This document shows, in pieces, positions 1-7,863 of a DNA stretch of 64,000 bases. The DNA lies in assembly GCA_019635355.1 (NCBI GenBank), contig JAHBZQ010000002.1, positions 1 through 64,000 on the forward strand, read 5' to 3'. Within the stretch, counting starts at the first letter, position 1, and every line of letters begins with the position of its first letter. The notes under the pieces are model-generated. The model saw only the letters and a list, made by a program, of their open reading frames with translations. It made no database searches and had not been told where the DNA came from. The position numbers were made by a program, and so were the translations under genes. Source of the stretch: Rhizobacter sp. GTDB lineage: Bacteria; Pseudomonadota; Gammaproteobacteria; Burkholderiales; Burkholderiaceae_C.

Positions 1-3
1 TAA

Positions 4-261
4 AGTTCATCAACCCCGCGGAGATGTTCCAAACCAGTGGTACGGAAAACAGGGGCAGGTCATCGTGAGTTCCCAGATCTGAAGTTTGTAGTTGACAGGC
101 GTACGGACAACTACAATCAACAGCGCGGCCGCGAGCAAATTCTATATGATGAGAATCCAAGCGCAGCAGCGGAAAACGGTGGATTCAACATGATTCAACC
201 CATAAGTCCAAAGAACAAGAAAAGAAAGAGGTATCTTCGTGCAGGACGAGCAATCACATGA
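4..261 (+). pseudogene. C-terminal remnant of an RHS/polymorphic toxin
   Basis: The frame ending at 261 reads as the tail of a secreted polymorphic toxin, with stretches such as LKFVVDRRTDNYNQQ, NGGFNMIQPISPKN and a basic end. That arrangement is common at the end of RHS toxins just before an immunity gene. The frame has a stop at 1-3. Toxin-like pieces (KFINPAEMFQ; KQGQVIVSS) sit in the other two forward frames at 3-80, so the gene has lost frame at least twice or is heavily diverged. Its stop overlaps the start of the next gene by four bases (ATGA), as in toxin-immunity pairs. The rest would lie left of the window. The assignment rests on sequence style and context. Confidence 0.4.
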
Positions 262-710
262 GGAAGCCACGAGTCGACGGCGGGTCGGTCTTCTTGGTGC
301 CATTGCAGCCAGCAGGGTTTGCCATGGGGGTCCTTGTTCATTGGCCGAGAAGTGGAATCGCAGTCGTAGCCTTCTTTGGCCCCAAACTCAAAGACGAATC
401 GGACCTGATAATCTCGCAGCTAAGCTTGAGCTCAGCATTATGGGTTTGCCAGTGCGGGGACTCTAAACTGCGCAGTGGTCGCTGGCCGTTTGTGGGCGCG
501 CTCCCGAACTGGCAGGCGGAGCCGTGGTCAATTACAAAATTTTCACGAATGCATGATGACCCCGGGTTGCGCTTTGTCACTGAGTTTGATGCGTCGTTCC
601 GGACTCTCTCGGAAAGGCTTGTACCGGCCAGTCAAGCTTCAGACCTTCCCGAGGATGCGCTCTACGGCTCTGGCCTAGTTGAGGCCAAACTCTCAGCACT
701 ACTCTCATAG
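258..710 (+). CDS. Imm26-like immunity protein
   Basis: This 150-residue protein opens with RKPRVDGGSVFLVPLQPAGFAMGVLVHW followed by a VVAFFGPKL segment. That pattern (GDVF-IPL-dG-yA-G-V ... FFgp) resembles immunity protein 26, a small family that neutralises polymorphic toxins of the same cell. It starts at an ATG overlapping the stop of the toxin-like remnant by four bases, which fits a translationally coupled toxin-immunity pair. No signal peptide or membrane segment is visible, so it is probably cytoplasmic. An orphan immunity gene can persist as protection against sister cells after its toxin has decayed. The family call comes from the N-terminal third; the rest is less distinctive. Confidence 0.55.
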   Translation: MRKPRVDGGSVFLVPLQPAGFAMGVLVHWPRSGIAVVAFFGPKLKDESDLIISQLSLSSALWVCQCGDSKLRSGRWPFVGALPNWQAEPWSITKFSRMHDDPGLRFVTEFDASFRTLSERLVPASQASDLPEDALYGSGLVEAKLSALLS

Positions 711-981
711 GAACGGCTTTTGAGTATCACGGGCCGCCGCTTTCAATCTGGAGTTCAGGTGATGAATCTGCCCTTGGCACATACCAGCCTGATCGCGTAG
801 GTGTGTAAGGTCGTGGTCTTGGGTCAAGTCAAGTCAGTCGATGCAGACATTCCAAATGACGGATGTCCGCGCAGATCGAGCTTTGACCCAGGGCTGGAAG
901 CCGGTTTCCGATGAAGCAGCCTGTGGCCAGTTGTAGCTGCTTGCTCCTTTCGATGGTTCACATGGCCGGTTCGCGCCGCAC
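711..981. other. Intergenic stretch with no recognised feature
   Basis: No open frame with a convincing start, RNA gene or repeat was seen. The segment separates two convergent accessory gene pairs. Confidence 0.5.
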
Positions 982-1428
982 CTAGACCCCCCTTCGCAAA
1001 GCCAGCGTTGCTAGGATGGTCCACCACGCATGCAGCCCAATTACCGCGAACCACCCAATCATTGTCGGCCACTGCCAGTCTATGCTCAGCTCAAGTCCAA
1101 TGAGGCCGCCTTCTAGGAGGGATAGCAAGATATAGCTGTGTGCGATGTAGAACACAGAATCGGATATGCGCTGAATCTCAAATTTTTGCTTGCTTCGCGG
1201 GTAGGTCTTTAAGGCAAAAAGCAGCAACCACGACAGCGGCCAGTAGAGAAAGCCAATTCCGTACGTGAATGCTATCGTCGCCAAGGACCGGGGGAGCCAT
1301 TGAAGTTGAGAGATATCTGAGTACGCCCAGACCTCCAGAGCTAGCGCGGAGAACACTAGCAGTTCAATGAGGCGTCTCTGGATCCAGTTTATCCAACGAA
1401 ACTCCTTCTTTGTGTGGATCATTTGCAC
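982..1428 (-). CDS. Multi-pass membrane protein, candidate immunity protein
   Basis: A 148-residue protein with about four hydrophobic segments: LIELLVFSALALEVWAY, LATIAFTYGIGFLYWPL-SWLLLFAL, FYIAHSYILLSLLEGGLIGLEL and IGWFAVIGLHAWWTILATLAL. Loops near the start are basic. It overlaps the end of an upstream minus-strand reading frame (1419-1728) by 10 bases, which suggests translational coupling. That partner is the C-terminal end of a larger protein cut by an IS. Position directly behind a truncated secreted-type protein, small size and membrane topology all resemble immunity proteins of polymorphic toxins, but no family was recognised. ATG at 1428 is used; a second ATG two codons in (1422) is equally possible. 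Confidence 0.5.
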   Translation of the reverse strand: MQMIHTKKEFRWINWIQRRLIELLVFSALALEVWAYSDISQLQWLPRSLATIAFTYGIGFLYWPLSWLLLFALKTYPRSKQKFEIQRISDSVFYIAHSYILLSLLEGGLIGLELSIDWQWPTMIGWFAVIGLHAWWTILATLALRRGV

Positions 1429-1728
1429 GAGTTCCTTTTGATGGTAGACCTCACGCAGATAACTCGTCGATCGTTGCGTATTGCCCGAGTTAGTGCGTCG
1501 CCAATTGCGATGCGATCGCTCATGTTTGCGAAATCTATGTCGCGACCCAGGCTTCTCCTAACCTGATCGATTATCATTGCGTATGCGCGGTCCGTCAGAT
1601 TCGCTGCCCCGGAGTTCAAGTTGAAGTTTGCGCTCCCTACAACGCTGCTGTAGAGGGCTTTGTTGTCCCCTCTTAGATTGTCTAGGGCATCCTGTACCAA
1701 GTTCTGCTCAAATCGAACCACCTGATTA
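1419..1728 (-). pseudogene. C-terminal fragment of a larger protein (toxin-tail candidate), cut by the IS
   Basis: The native reading frame runs from the left end of IS5 copy 1 down to a stop at 1419 and covers about 100 residues, with pieces such as DALDNLRGDNKALYSSVVG and TDRAYAMIIDQVRRSLGRD. The apparent start further right lies inside the IS. The 5' part of the gene is missing on the other side of the IS: the right flank carries an unrelated recombinase fragment in the opposite orientation. The disrupting event was therefore more than a simple insertion, or the upstream part was deleted afterwards. A coupled membrane gene follows, so a toxin C-terminus is a reasonable guess. No toxin family was identified. 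Confidence 0.45.
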
Positions 1729-3249
1729 GTCGGCCCTGAACAACCCCAGAGCCCTTGCCGTTGCTTGCTTTCCGGGCGATTGCCGATGGTGTGAGTTGCA
1801 GGATTGAGGCCCAATTGCTCTCGGTTCCGTGCAAACTGCACCGAGGTTGCCGATGGGTCCGAAGCCCCGACAAGACGCCGCCGAGCAGGACTTGTTCCGG
1901 ATGGAACTGGTCAACCTGATCGATCAACGGCATGAACTGGTCAAGCTCGCCGCACTGATCGACTGGCCGGCCTTCGAGCAGGCCTGGGGCCCCAAGTTCG
2001 AATCCACCACCGGCCGGCCTGCGCTGCCCACGCGGCTGATGGCCTCGCTGCTGTACCTGAAGCACACGTTCGCGTTGTCGGATGAGGACGTGGTCGAGCG
2101 CTGGATCGAGAACCCGTATTGGCAGCACTTCAGCGGGCAGCGCTACTTCCAGCATGAACTGCCCTGCGACCCGTCGAGCCTGGTGCGCTGGAGGCAGCGC
2201 ATTGGCGAAGAAGGCTGCGAGTGGCTGCTGGAGCACAGCATCAAGGCGGCGATGTCGGCCGGCGTGATGAAGCGGCAGAGCCTGAGCACCGTCATCGTGG
2301 ACACCACGGTGCAGCCCAAGGCCATTGCGCACCCCACCGACAGCCGGCTGCTGAACCGGGCCAGAGAGCAGCTGGTGGCTGCGGCGCAGGACGCTGGCAT
2401 CGAGCTGCGCCAGAGCTACGCGCGGGTGGGCAAGACCGCCGAAGCCCAGGCCGGCCGCTATGCTCACGCCCAGCAGTGGCGCCGCATGCGCCGCGAGGTG
2501 AAGAAGCTGCGCACCTGGCTGGGCCGCGTGATCCGCGACGTGCAGCGCAAGACGGGCGAGATCACCGGCGTACTGAAGACCCGCATGGAGACCGCGCAGC
2601 GGCTGCACGCCCAGCAGCGGGACTCCAAGAACAAGCTGTACGCGCTACATGCCCCTGAGGTCGAGTGCATCGCCAAGGGCAAGGCCAGGACGCCGTACGA
2701 GTTCGGTGTGAAGACCTCCGTGGCCGTGACGGCCAAAGAAGGCGTGGTGGTGGGCATGCGCTCGATGCCCGGCTCACCGTACGACGGCTACACGCTGCAC
2801 AGTCAGCTGGAGCAGGTGGAGATCCTCACGGGGGTGAAGCCCGCCATGGCGCTGGCCGACCGCGGCTACCGGGGTGTGCAGCCGCCTGACGGAACCAGGC
2901 TGCTGCTGAGCCACACGCGGGGGCTGCCCAAGGCGCTGAAGAAGCTGCTCAAGCGCCGTCAGGCCATCGAGCCCACCATCGGCCACATGAAGACCGACGG
3001 GTTGCTGGCGCGCAACTGGCTCAAAGGCAGCGACGGCGACGCCTTCCACGCGGTGCTGTGCGGTGCCGGACACAACCTGCGGCTGATCCTGGCGCACCTG
3101 CGGGTGCTTGTCTTGGCATTGATCGTTCTGACGCGCTACGCGATGAACGCGCTCCTGGCGGTCTGGCCGGATGCGATCGCTGCTCGCACGCGCCTACTGC
3201 GCCCAGCCGCCGTTCTGGCCTCGGCTTGAACGGGTTGTTCAGGGCAGAC
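1729..3249 (+). mobile_element. IS5-family insertion sequence, copy 1
   Basis: A 1521-bp element bounded by imperfect terminal inverted repeats, GTCGGCCCTGAACAACCC on the left and the complement of GTCTGCCCTGAACAACCC on the right. TA occurs at both outer flanks (1727-1728, 3250-3251) and fits a 2-bp TA target duplication. One transposase gene fills the element. Two further full-length copies occur at 28803-30323 and 36702-38222. Copies 1 and 2 appear identical by eye, and copy 3 carries at least two substitutions, so amplification was recent. The left flank is a truncated minus-strand gene and the right flank a truncated plus-strand recombinase, which do not fit together. This points to a rearrangement at this copy. 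Confidence 0.92.
1853..3229 (+). CDS. IS5-family transposase (copy 1)
   Basis: A DDE transposase of 458 residues if read from the ATG at 1853, which follows a GAGG motif; an ATG eight codons upstream is less likely. An N-terminal DUF772-type region (LMASLLYLKHTFALSDEDVVERW) precedes the catalytic core. The core shows VDTTVQPK (first Asp), ALADRGYRG (second Asp) and IEPTIGHMKTDGLLARNW (Glu), the spacing expected of IS5 transposases such as the IS1478 group. A basic, coiled middle region carries the insertion typical of the long IS5 subgroup. All three copies in the window are full length and should be functional. Confidence 0.93.
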   Translation: MGPKPRQDAAEQDLFRMELVNLIDQRHELVKLAALIDWPAFEQAWGPKFESTTGRPALPTRLMASLLYLKHTFALSDEDVVERWIENPYWQHFSGQRYFQHELPCDPSSLVRWRQRIGEEGCEWLLEHSIKAAMSAGVMKRQSLSTVIVDTTVQPKAIAHPTDSRLLNRAREQLVAAAQDAGIELRQSYARVGKTAEAQAGRYAHAQQWRRMRREVKKLRTWLGRVIRDVQRKTGEITGVLKTRMETAQRLHAQQRDSKNKLYALHAPEVECIAKGKARTPYEFGVKTSVAVTAKEGVVVGMRSMPGSPYDGYTLHSQLEQVEILTGVKPAMALADRGYRGVQPPDGTRLLLSHTRGLPKALKKLLKRRQAIEPTIGHMKTDGLLARNWLKGSDGDAFHAVLCGAGHNLRLILAHLRVLVLALIVLTRYAMNALLAVWPDAIAARTRLLRPAAVLASA

Positions 3250-3971
3250 TAGGTCGTGATACGGCTGGCCGCGACCGAATCGTCATCACCGCCTCGCAAG
3301 GGAACCCGTCGCCCATTCCGCCGGAGCGACTCGGTGCCTGGTGGCGCGCCGCAGGTGTCGCGCCGTCCAAGGTCGCCGCCGACTACTACCGCTTCCAGCT
3401 GCTGACCGGGTGCCGAGGCGGCGAGATCCACGGCAACAAGCGCCACGGGTACGAGCCCATCAAGGTCGGCGATGTTGACTGCAAAGGCGGCAAGCTCGTG
3501 CTTCGAGACACGAAGAATCGCAGCGACCACAAGTTGCTGTTGTCTCGCCAGGCACTCGAGATCGCGCAGCGGTACTGCGCCGGCAGAAAGCCGGAGGATC
3601 CCCTGTTCCCTATCGTTGACGCACGCAAGACGCTTTCATGGATCAACGCTCGGGCCGAGACCTCAGTTCAAGGGCATGGTCTGCGAGCTACTTTTGCGAG
3701 CATTGCCGAGGAGCTGGTTTCCGGCGGTGCACTCAAGCGCATGCTGAACCATTCTGCAGGTGGGGATGTCACGCTGGGTCACTACGTCGGCAAGAGCGAG
3801 GCGCAGCTGCGGGCTGCATGGCAGACCGTGGCTGATTTCATCGAGGCCACCGCCGCTGCTGAGGCGGATCCAAAGCCTTCGCCCTCGGCCCGAAAGGGAG
3901 AGCTGCAAGGCCGTCGCCGACGTACGAATGCGTCAACTCCAACTCGAGCTGTCGTCGTCGCGGCCGACTGA
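3250..3971 (+). pseudogene. Tyrosine recombinase, C-terminal half only
   Basis: The catalytic half of a phage-type integrase is visible: TGCRGGEI (catalytic Arg I), HGLRATF (His-x-x-Arg), MLNHS (second His) and HYVGKS (nucleophilic Tyr). A Lys/Arg-rich tail follows. The N-terminal core-binding domain is absent because the frame enters directly from the right end of IS5 copy 1, and the open frame through the IS end is accidental. The gene is therefore a relic of an integrated element, perhaps the one that carried the RNA-repair and tRNA genes to its right. No start of its own can be assigned and it is probably not expressed as a working enzyme. Confidence 0.8.
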
Positions 3972-4168
3972 GGTAGCGCCAATGGGTCGGCAAACGAGAG
4001 GCTGTGTCGGCGCATCGACTGACAACGGTCGCTCGACATGCAAACGCAGCCGGCTGAACTCGACCCCGAGCGGTCCGTCGATGGTTCAGATGGGTCGCCG
4101 CTTAGCAGCCCTCCATGAAGCCTCGAATACTCGACCTTGTTGCCCAAAGCTCGTCAAGGCCTCATCGT

Positions 4169-5221
4169 TCACGCGGTCGCTGCGGAAGTCACACGCACGC
4201 GATGGCTCGAGCTCGTCGGCTCCACATCAAACCTTACCGGCAGGAACTGCTCGATCACCCCGATGTTGGTCGTGGCATGTTCAGTCAGCTCGGTGCAGGT
4301 GAAAGACGCCGCGCCGCCTCGTTCTACGACGGCGAGTGCCAACGGCAACATCCACTGATCCGCCAGATGCTGGCCCAGCGCGCCTTCGCTCGCTTGGTAG
4401 GCCTTGACCTCCTTGACCAAGGCGCCCGCCACCTGCTCTGCGCTCACGCCCTTCTCACCGAAAACGGTGACGACCTCACTCACATGCGCATAGGCAATCG
4501 TGGCCAACAGTGCATTGCCAGGGCCCTCGTTCTGCCGCACTGCCGGCGTGCGGAGCTGCTCACCCGACCAACCCAGCACGCGCGCCAGTGCCGCGAGTTC
4601 ACGGACCGCCACGGAACTCGGCAAGGCCGGCGCGAAGCACTCTGCATACGCCTCCTGCACCGGACCGCGATCCGTCAGGTCGAAGGGCTGAAGACCTCCG
4701 GCAGCCGGCTGCACCAATGCTGAAACCTCGCCCCCGCCGGCCGGATAGAAGCCCAGCCGACGCAGTTCCAGATCGAGACCCACACCGAGGCGCCGCAGCA
4801 ATGGCGCGAAGCTGCGCTCCAGGAAGTGGAACGGCGGTGCCATCGGGTTATGGGTGCCGCCACTGAGTGCCACCCGGCTGGACTCAGTGCACAGCATCAG
4901 CGCTGGCAACACCGTCTGTAGGACGAGGGTGCAGCTGCCAGCCGTGCCGACATTGAAGGCATAGTCGCCCGAGCGCACTGGGCCGGGCTCGAAGACCAAA
5001 GTCTGCGAGCCGAGTTCCGCACCTTCCACCTTCGCGCCGCAGACGGCCACAGCCGCCTGCACGCAGGTCAGGTGCTGGCGCATCAATCCAGGCTTCGGAC
5101 GCTTTGCGCGAATGCGTTGGATCGCCATCGGCCGGCCCGTGCACATCGACAGCGCCAGGCTCGTGCGCAGGATCTGGCCGCCGCCTTCGCCGGTCGAGCC
5201 ATCGAGTTCAATCAGTTCCAT
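4169..5221 (-). CDS. rtcA: RNA 3'-terminal phosphate cyclase RtcA
   Basis: RtcA uses ATP to convert RNA 3'-phosphate (and 2'-phosphate) ends to 2',3'-cyclic phosphates, through a covalent His-AMP intermediate. About 350 residues from the ATG at 5221, the usual length. Diagnostic motifs: LDGSTGEGGGQILRTSLALS at the N-terminus, GTAGSCTLVLQTVLPAL, GGTHNPMAPP, and ELTEHATTNIGVIEQFLP with the adenylylated His near the C-terminus. The MELIELDGS start matches the family; an ATG five codons upstream (5236) is possible. The gene overlaps the 3' end of rlaP by 14 bases. It is last in the rsr-Y RNA-rtcB-rlaP-rtcA unit, so the sigma-54 promoter at 9630-9644 should control it. Confidence 0.95.
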   Translation of the reverse strand: MELIELDGSTGEGGGQILRTSLALSMCTGRPMAIQRIRAKRPKPGLMRQHLTCVQAAVAVCGAKVEGAELGSQTLVFEPGPVRSGDYAFNVGTAGSCTLVLQTVLPALMLCTESSRVALSGGTHNPMAPPFHFLERSFAPLLRRLGVGLDLELRRLGFYPAGGGEVSALVQPAAGGLQPFDLTDRGPVQEAYAECFAPALPSSVAVRELAALARVLGWSGEQLRTPAVRQNEGPGNALLATIAYAHVSEVVTVFGEKGVSAEQVAGALVKEVKAYQASEGALGQHLADQWMLPLALAVVERGGAASFTCTELTEHATTNIGVIEQFLPVRFDVEPTSSSHRVRVTSAATA

Positions 5222-6035
5222 TCTTCTCTCGTTCATTCTTCTGGACCGTCTCGTACAGAAACGCGTCAAGCATCGAGGTCTCCGGTCGAGACGCATCTGC
5301 GACCATCTGTGCGCCAGCAGCCGCGAGCTCGCTCTCGATAAGGTCGTGGATGCCCACCCATCGCGGACTCGTCGCGGCTTCACCGGCACGCATCTTCACT
5401 TCGAGCAGTCGGTTGATCTCGTCGAGCAGCACACGATCGTCGAGCGTGGCCTCCGCCAATGCAGCAAAGCGCATCGGCGGCACACCTCGCCCGTCGCGAA
5501 TCCACCGAGCCGCCAACAGCGGGCGCAGCACGTAGAGGTACTTCTTGTAGCGAACCTCTTCCCCGCGCAGGTGCTCGCGGAAGTTCTTCTTCGCCATCGA
5601 CACGTAGTGGTGGTAGCCACGCACGGCCGAGAAGCCGTCTTCCGCCAGCGAACGCAGGCGCGCCACCGTGTCGGCCTCTTCGCGATAGACGATCGGCGAA
5701 CGCAGCCACTCCAGCAGCGTCGGATTCGACTGACGCAGAAGCAGCAGCGTCTTGCGCAGGTCCCAGCCGTTTACGTCCAGGTCGCCGCTGATCGGCTGCT
5801 CGATCACGTCGCGGCCCGACTCCACTGTCAGGTACCACGACAGGCGGTTCACGTAGATGAAGCGCACGTCGTAGTCGCTGTCCGGGGAGGCAAATCCCCA
5901 ACCGCGACTTCCGGATTCGCAGGCGAACAGAACCTTCACGTCGTGGTCGACCTCGAGTCGCTGCAGGCACTCGAGGATCTGCACCCGCATCACCGGGTCG
6001 ATCGGGTGCGCGCTGATCAGTGCTTCGTTGTTCAT
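5208..6035 (-). CDS. rlaP: RlaP-type nucleotidyltransferase of the RNA-repair operon
   Basis: A 275-residue member of the polymerase-beta-like nucleotidyltransferase superfamily. The signature ESGSRGWGFASPDSDYDVRF (about residues 35-55) holds the GS helix start and the two metal-binding Asp residues. A second conserved stretch, DLRKTLLLLRQSNPTLLEWL, follows. This family recurs beside rtcB/rtcA and rsr in bacteria and is called RlaP (RtcB/rsr-linked polymerase-beta-like). Its substrate is not firmly established; addition of nucleotides to damaged or newly ligated RNA ends is the usual proposal. ATG at 6035 follows a GGGAG motif; the longer frame from 6074 has no better site. The 3' end overlaps rtcA, indicating translational coupling. 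Confidence 0.85.
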   Translation of the reverse strand: MNNEALISAHPIDPVMRVQILECLQRLEVDHDVKVLFACESGSRGWGFASPDSDYDVRFIYVNRLSWYLTVESGRDVIEQPISGDLDVNGWDLRKTLLLLRQSNPTLLEWLRSPIVYREEADTVARLRSLAEDGFSAVRGYHHYVSMAKKNFREHLRGEEVRYKKYLYVLRPLLAARWIRDGRGVPPMRFAALAEATLDDRVLLDEINRLLEVKMRAGEAATSPRWVGIHDLIESELAAAGAQMVADASRPETSMLDAFLYETVQKNEREKNGTD

Positions 6036-6081
6036 GACTCCCTCCCATTCATCTTGAAACGGGGAGAGAGCCACCGAGCTC

Positions 6082-7311
6082 TCACCCCTTCACACACACC
6101 ACCTGCTTCAAGGTGTGGACGACTTCCACCAAGTCCTTCTGCGCTTCCATCACCGCATCGATGTCCTTGTAGGCCATCGGGATCTCGTCGATGACGTCCT
6201 TGTCCTTGCGGCACTCGACGCCTTCGGTCGCCTTGATCTGGTCGTCGACCGTGAACAGCTTCTTCGCCTTCGTACGGCTCATCACGCGACCGGCACCGTG
6301 GCTGCAGCTCTCGAAGCTCTCGGCGTTGCCCAGGCCGCGCACGATGTAGCTGCGCGCGCCCATGCTGCCGGGAATGATGCCCAGCTGACCGCGCTTCGCA
6401 CTCACCGCACCCTTGCGGGTCACGAACACATCCTCGCCGAAGTGGCGCTCCTGCTGCACGTAGTTGTGGTGGCAGTTGACCGCCTCGACATGCGACTCGA
6501 ACGGCTTGCTGATGACCTTGCGAACCGTCGCGATCAGGTTGGTCATCATCACCTCGCGGTTGCGCGCCGCGAACTTCTGCGCCCAGCCCACGCCGCGCAC
6601 GTAGTCGCCGAAGTACTGCGCGCCTTCCTCGAAGTACGCCAGGTCCTGGTCCGGCAGGTTGCGCTGGTGCAGTTCGGCATCCTTCTTCGCCAGTTCGATG
6701 AAGTGGGTGCCGATCGCGTTGCCCACGCCACGCGAACCCGAGTGCAGCATGAACCACACGAAGCCGTCCTCGTCGAGGCAGACCTCGATGAAGTGGTTGC
6801 CGGTGCCCAGCGTACCCAGGTGCTTGCGGTTGTTCGTGTTCTTGAGACGCGGGTGCAATTCGCACAGCGAATCGAACTCGTCCACCAGCGTCGCCCAGAC
6901 CTGGTCCACCGCATCGGGCGGGTTCTCCCAGCTGCCTTGGTCGCGACCACGGTTGCGCGGCGACGAGCCGTGCGGCACGGCACGCTCGATCGCGGCACGC
7001 AGCGGCGCCAGGTTGTCGGGCAGGTCGTTCGCATGCAGCGTCGTCTTGCAGGCCATCATGCCGCAGCCGATGTCAACACCGACGGCGGCCGGGATGATCG
7101 CGCGCAAGGTCGGGATCACTGAACCGACAGTCGCACCGATGCCCAGGTGGACATCAGGCATCGCGGCGATGTGCTTGAACACGATGGGCAGGCGCGCCGC
7201 ATTGGCGAGCTGCTGCTTCGCTTCGTCTTCCACAGGCACGCCGCGCGTCCACATCTTGATGGGCACGCCGCCATCGGGCTGCTCGGTGTTGTAGTTCTGT
7301 TCCATGTTCAT
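6082..7311 (-). CDS. rtcB: RNA-splicing ligase RtcB
   Basis: RtcB joins RNA 2',3'-cyclic-phosphate or 3'-phosphate ends to 5'-OH ends using GTP and Mn2+, through a guanylylated His. About 409 residues, the compact form found in RtcA-linked operons. Visible metal and active-site motifs: GVDIGCGMMA (Cys), TGNHFIEV (His), LHSGSRGVG (His), NCHHNYVQQE (His) and SHGAGRVMSRTKAK, whose His is the guanylylation site. A MPDVHLGIG motif lies near the N-terminus. ATG at 7311 or 7305 (MEQNY) are both possible. The gene lies immediately downstream of five Y-RNA-like units and 46 bases upstream of rlaP, all on the minus strand. Likely substrates are tRNAs cut by anticodon nucleases or toxins. Confidence 0.96.
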   Translation of the reverse strand: MNMEQNYNTEQPDGGVPIKMWTRGVPVEDEAKQQLANAARLPIVFKHIAAMPDVHLGIGATVGSVIPTLRAIIPAAVGVDIGCGMMACKTTLHANDLPDNLAPLRAAIERAVPHGSSPRNRGRDQGSWENPPDAVDQVWATLVDEFDSLCELHPRLKNTNNRKHLGTLGTGNHFIEVCLDEDGFVWFMLHSGSRGVGNAIGTHFIELAKKDAELHQRNLPDQDLAYFEEGAQYFGDYVRGVGWAQKFAARNREVMMTNLIATVRKVISKPFESHVEAVNCHHNYVQQERHFGEDVFVTRKGAVSAKRGQLGIIPGSMGARSYIVRGLGNAESFESCSHGAGRVMSRTKAKKLFTVDDQIKATEGVECRKDKDVIDEIPMAYKDIDAVMEAQKDLVEVVHTLKQVVCVKG

Positions 7312-7335
7312 CTCACTTCATCTCACACCAGAAAA

Positions 7336-7485
7336 CGGTGACCAGGGTCGATGAAACCTTGCTCCGCCATCCATTGCTGGACCGGGATTCGGACCCGGGC
7401 GCCCCACGCATCTCTGCGAAGGGCACGCGCCGGCTCTTTAGGAGCCAGCGCGTGCGTCTACCTGTAGTTCCATCTGCATTCACCG
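7336..7485 (-). ncRNA. Y-RNA-like unit E with extended tRNA-like module
   Basis: Fifth unit of the array, about 150 nt. The 5' and 3' ends pair as CGGTGA/TCACCG. After an internal loop (ATGCA opposite GACCCTGG) the helix continues as GATGGAAC/GTTTCATC. Both strands match the other units closely. The inserted module contains a long hairpin around GGCTCCTAAAGAGCC, a T-arm-like hairpin (CCGGGTCCGAATCCCGG) and a short stem GTCCA/TGGAT closed by GCAA in the place of an acceptor stem. It therefore looks like a tRNA-mimic module with an enlarged arm. Ends are inferred from pairing, not mapped. Confidence 0.72.
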
Positions 7486-7499
7486 AAAAATGGTGCCTC

Positions 7500-7629
7500 G
7501 TTGCGACAAGGGTTGGTGAAACGATCGTGCTCTACCGGACTGAGCTACGGTCCCCCTGATGCGGGACCGGCGGGATTCGAACCCGCGACCACGAGCTTAG
7601 TAGGCTGTAGTTCCACCTGCATTCGCAAC
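7500..7629 (-). ncRNA. yrlA: Y-RNA-like unit D (YrlA-type) carrying a circularly permuted tRNA
   Basis: About 130 nt. Terminal stem GTTGCGA/TCGCAAC, internal loop ATGCA opposite ACCCTTG, then GGTGGAAC/GTTTCACC. Inside, the 3' half of a tRNA comes first: a TGGTC variable region, T-arm GCGGG-TTCGAAT-CCCGC and acceptor strand CGGTCCC. An 8-nt loop GCATCAGG follows, then the 5' half: acceptor GGGACCG, TA, and D-arm GCTC...GAGC. All seven acceptor pairs are perfect and a partial anticodon stem CGAtC/GcTCG leads into the Y helix. This is the topology described for YrlA, where a tRNA mimic is attached to a Ro-binding stem. tRNA finders may report this piece wrongly as a tRNA. Confidence 0.87.
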
Positions 7630-7644
7630 GCGACATCAAAACAA

Positions 7645-7743
7645 ACGCGACAAGGGACGGCAAGACGATTTGCCAGTGCCGGTTGCCCGGCATCGGGGGG
7701 TCGAACCCCATGGCTCCCGATGTAGTCCTACCTGCATTCGCGT
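7645..7743 (-). ncRNA. Y-RNA-like unit C with T-arm module
   Basis: About 99 nt. Ends pair as ACGCGA/TCGCGT. The inner helix is GGTAGGAC/GTCTTGCC (two wobble pairs), with an ATGCA internal loop opposite GTCCCTTG. The insert forms a 7-bp stem CATCGGG/CCCGATG holding a T-arm-like hairpin GGGGTTCGACCCC, followed by a small hairpin GCCGGGCAACCGGC. Only part of a tRNA is mimicked (acceptor plus T-arm), with no clear D-arm. The flanking stems follow the same pattern as units B, D and E. Confidence 0.72.
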
Positions 7744-7772
7744 CAAAACTCTCTTCCTTCGAATGTTCTCGG

Positions 7773-7839
7773 GTGGCGACTAGAAATCCGGTGAAACCTT
7801 GGCGATCAGAACGATGTAGTTCCACCAGGCATTCGCCAC
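7773..7839 (-). ncRNA. Y-RNA-like unit B, minimal stem
   Basis: About 67 nt, the shortest unit. Terminal stem GTGGCGA/TCGCCAC, internal loop ATGC opposite ATTTCTAG, then CTGGTGGAA paired with TTTCACCGG. A GAACTACATCG loop region shares its sequence with units C-E. No tRNA-like module is present, so this would be a Ro-binding stem with little else, comparable to a minimal Y RNA. Support comes from repetition of the stem sequences across the array. Confidence 0.62.
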
Positions 7840-7863
7840 TCGACAACACTCACGGCTAGGTTG

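Noticed and set aside
3171..3250. Integrase start inside IS5 copy 1
   Set aside because: The frame through the IS end is accidental; the integrase N-terminal domain is missing.
7500..7629. Possible ordinary tRNA in the rtcB upstream region
   Set aside because: T-arm and D-arm are in swapped order and lie inside a Y-RNA-like stem, so it is not a translation tRNA.
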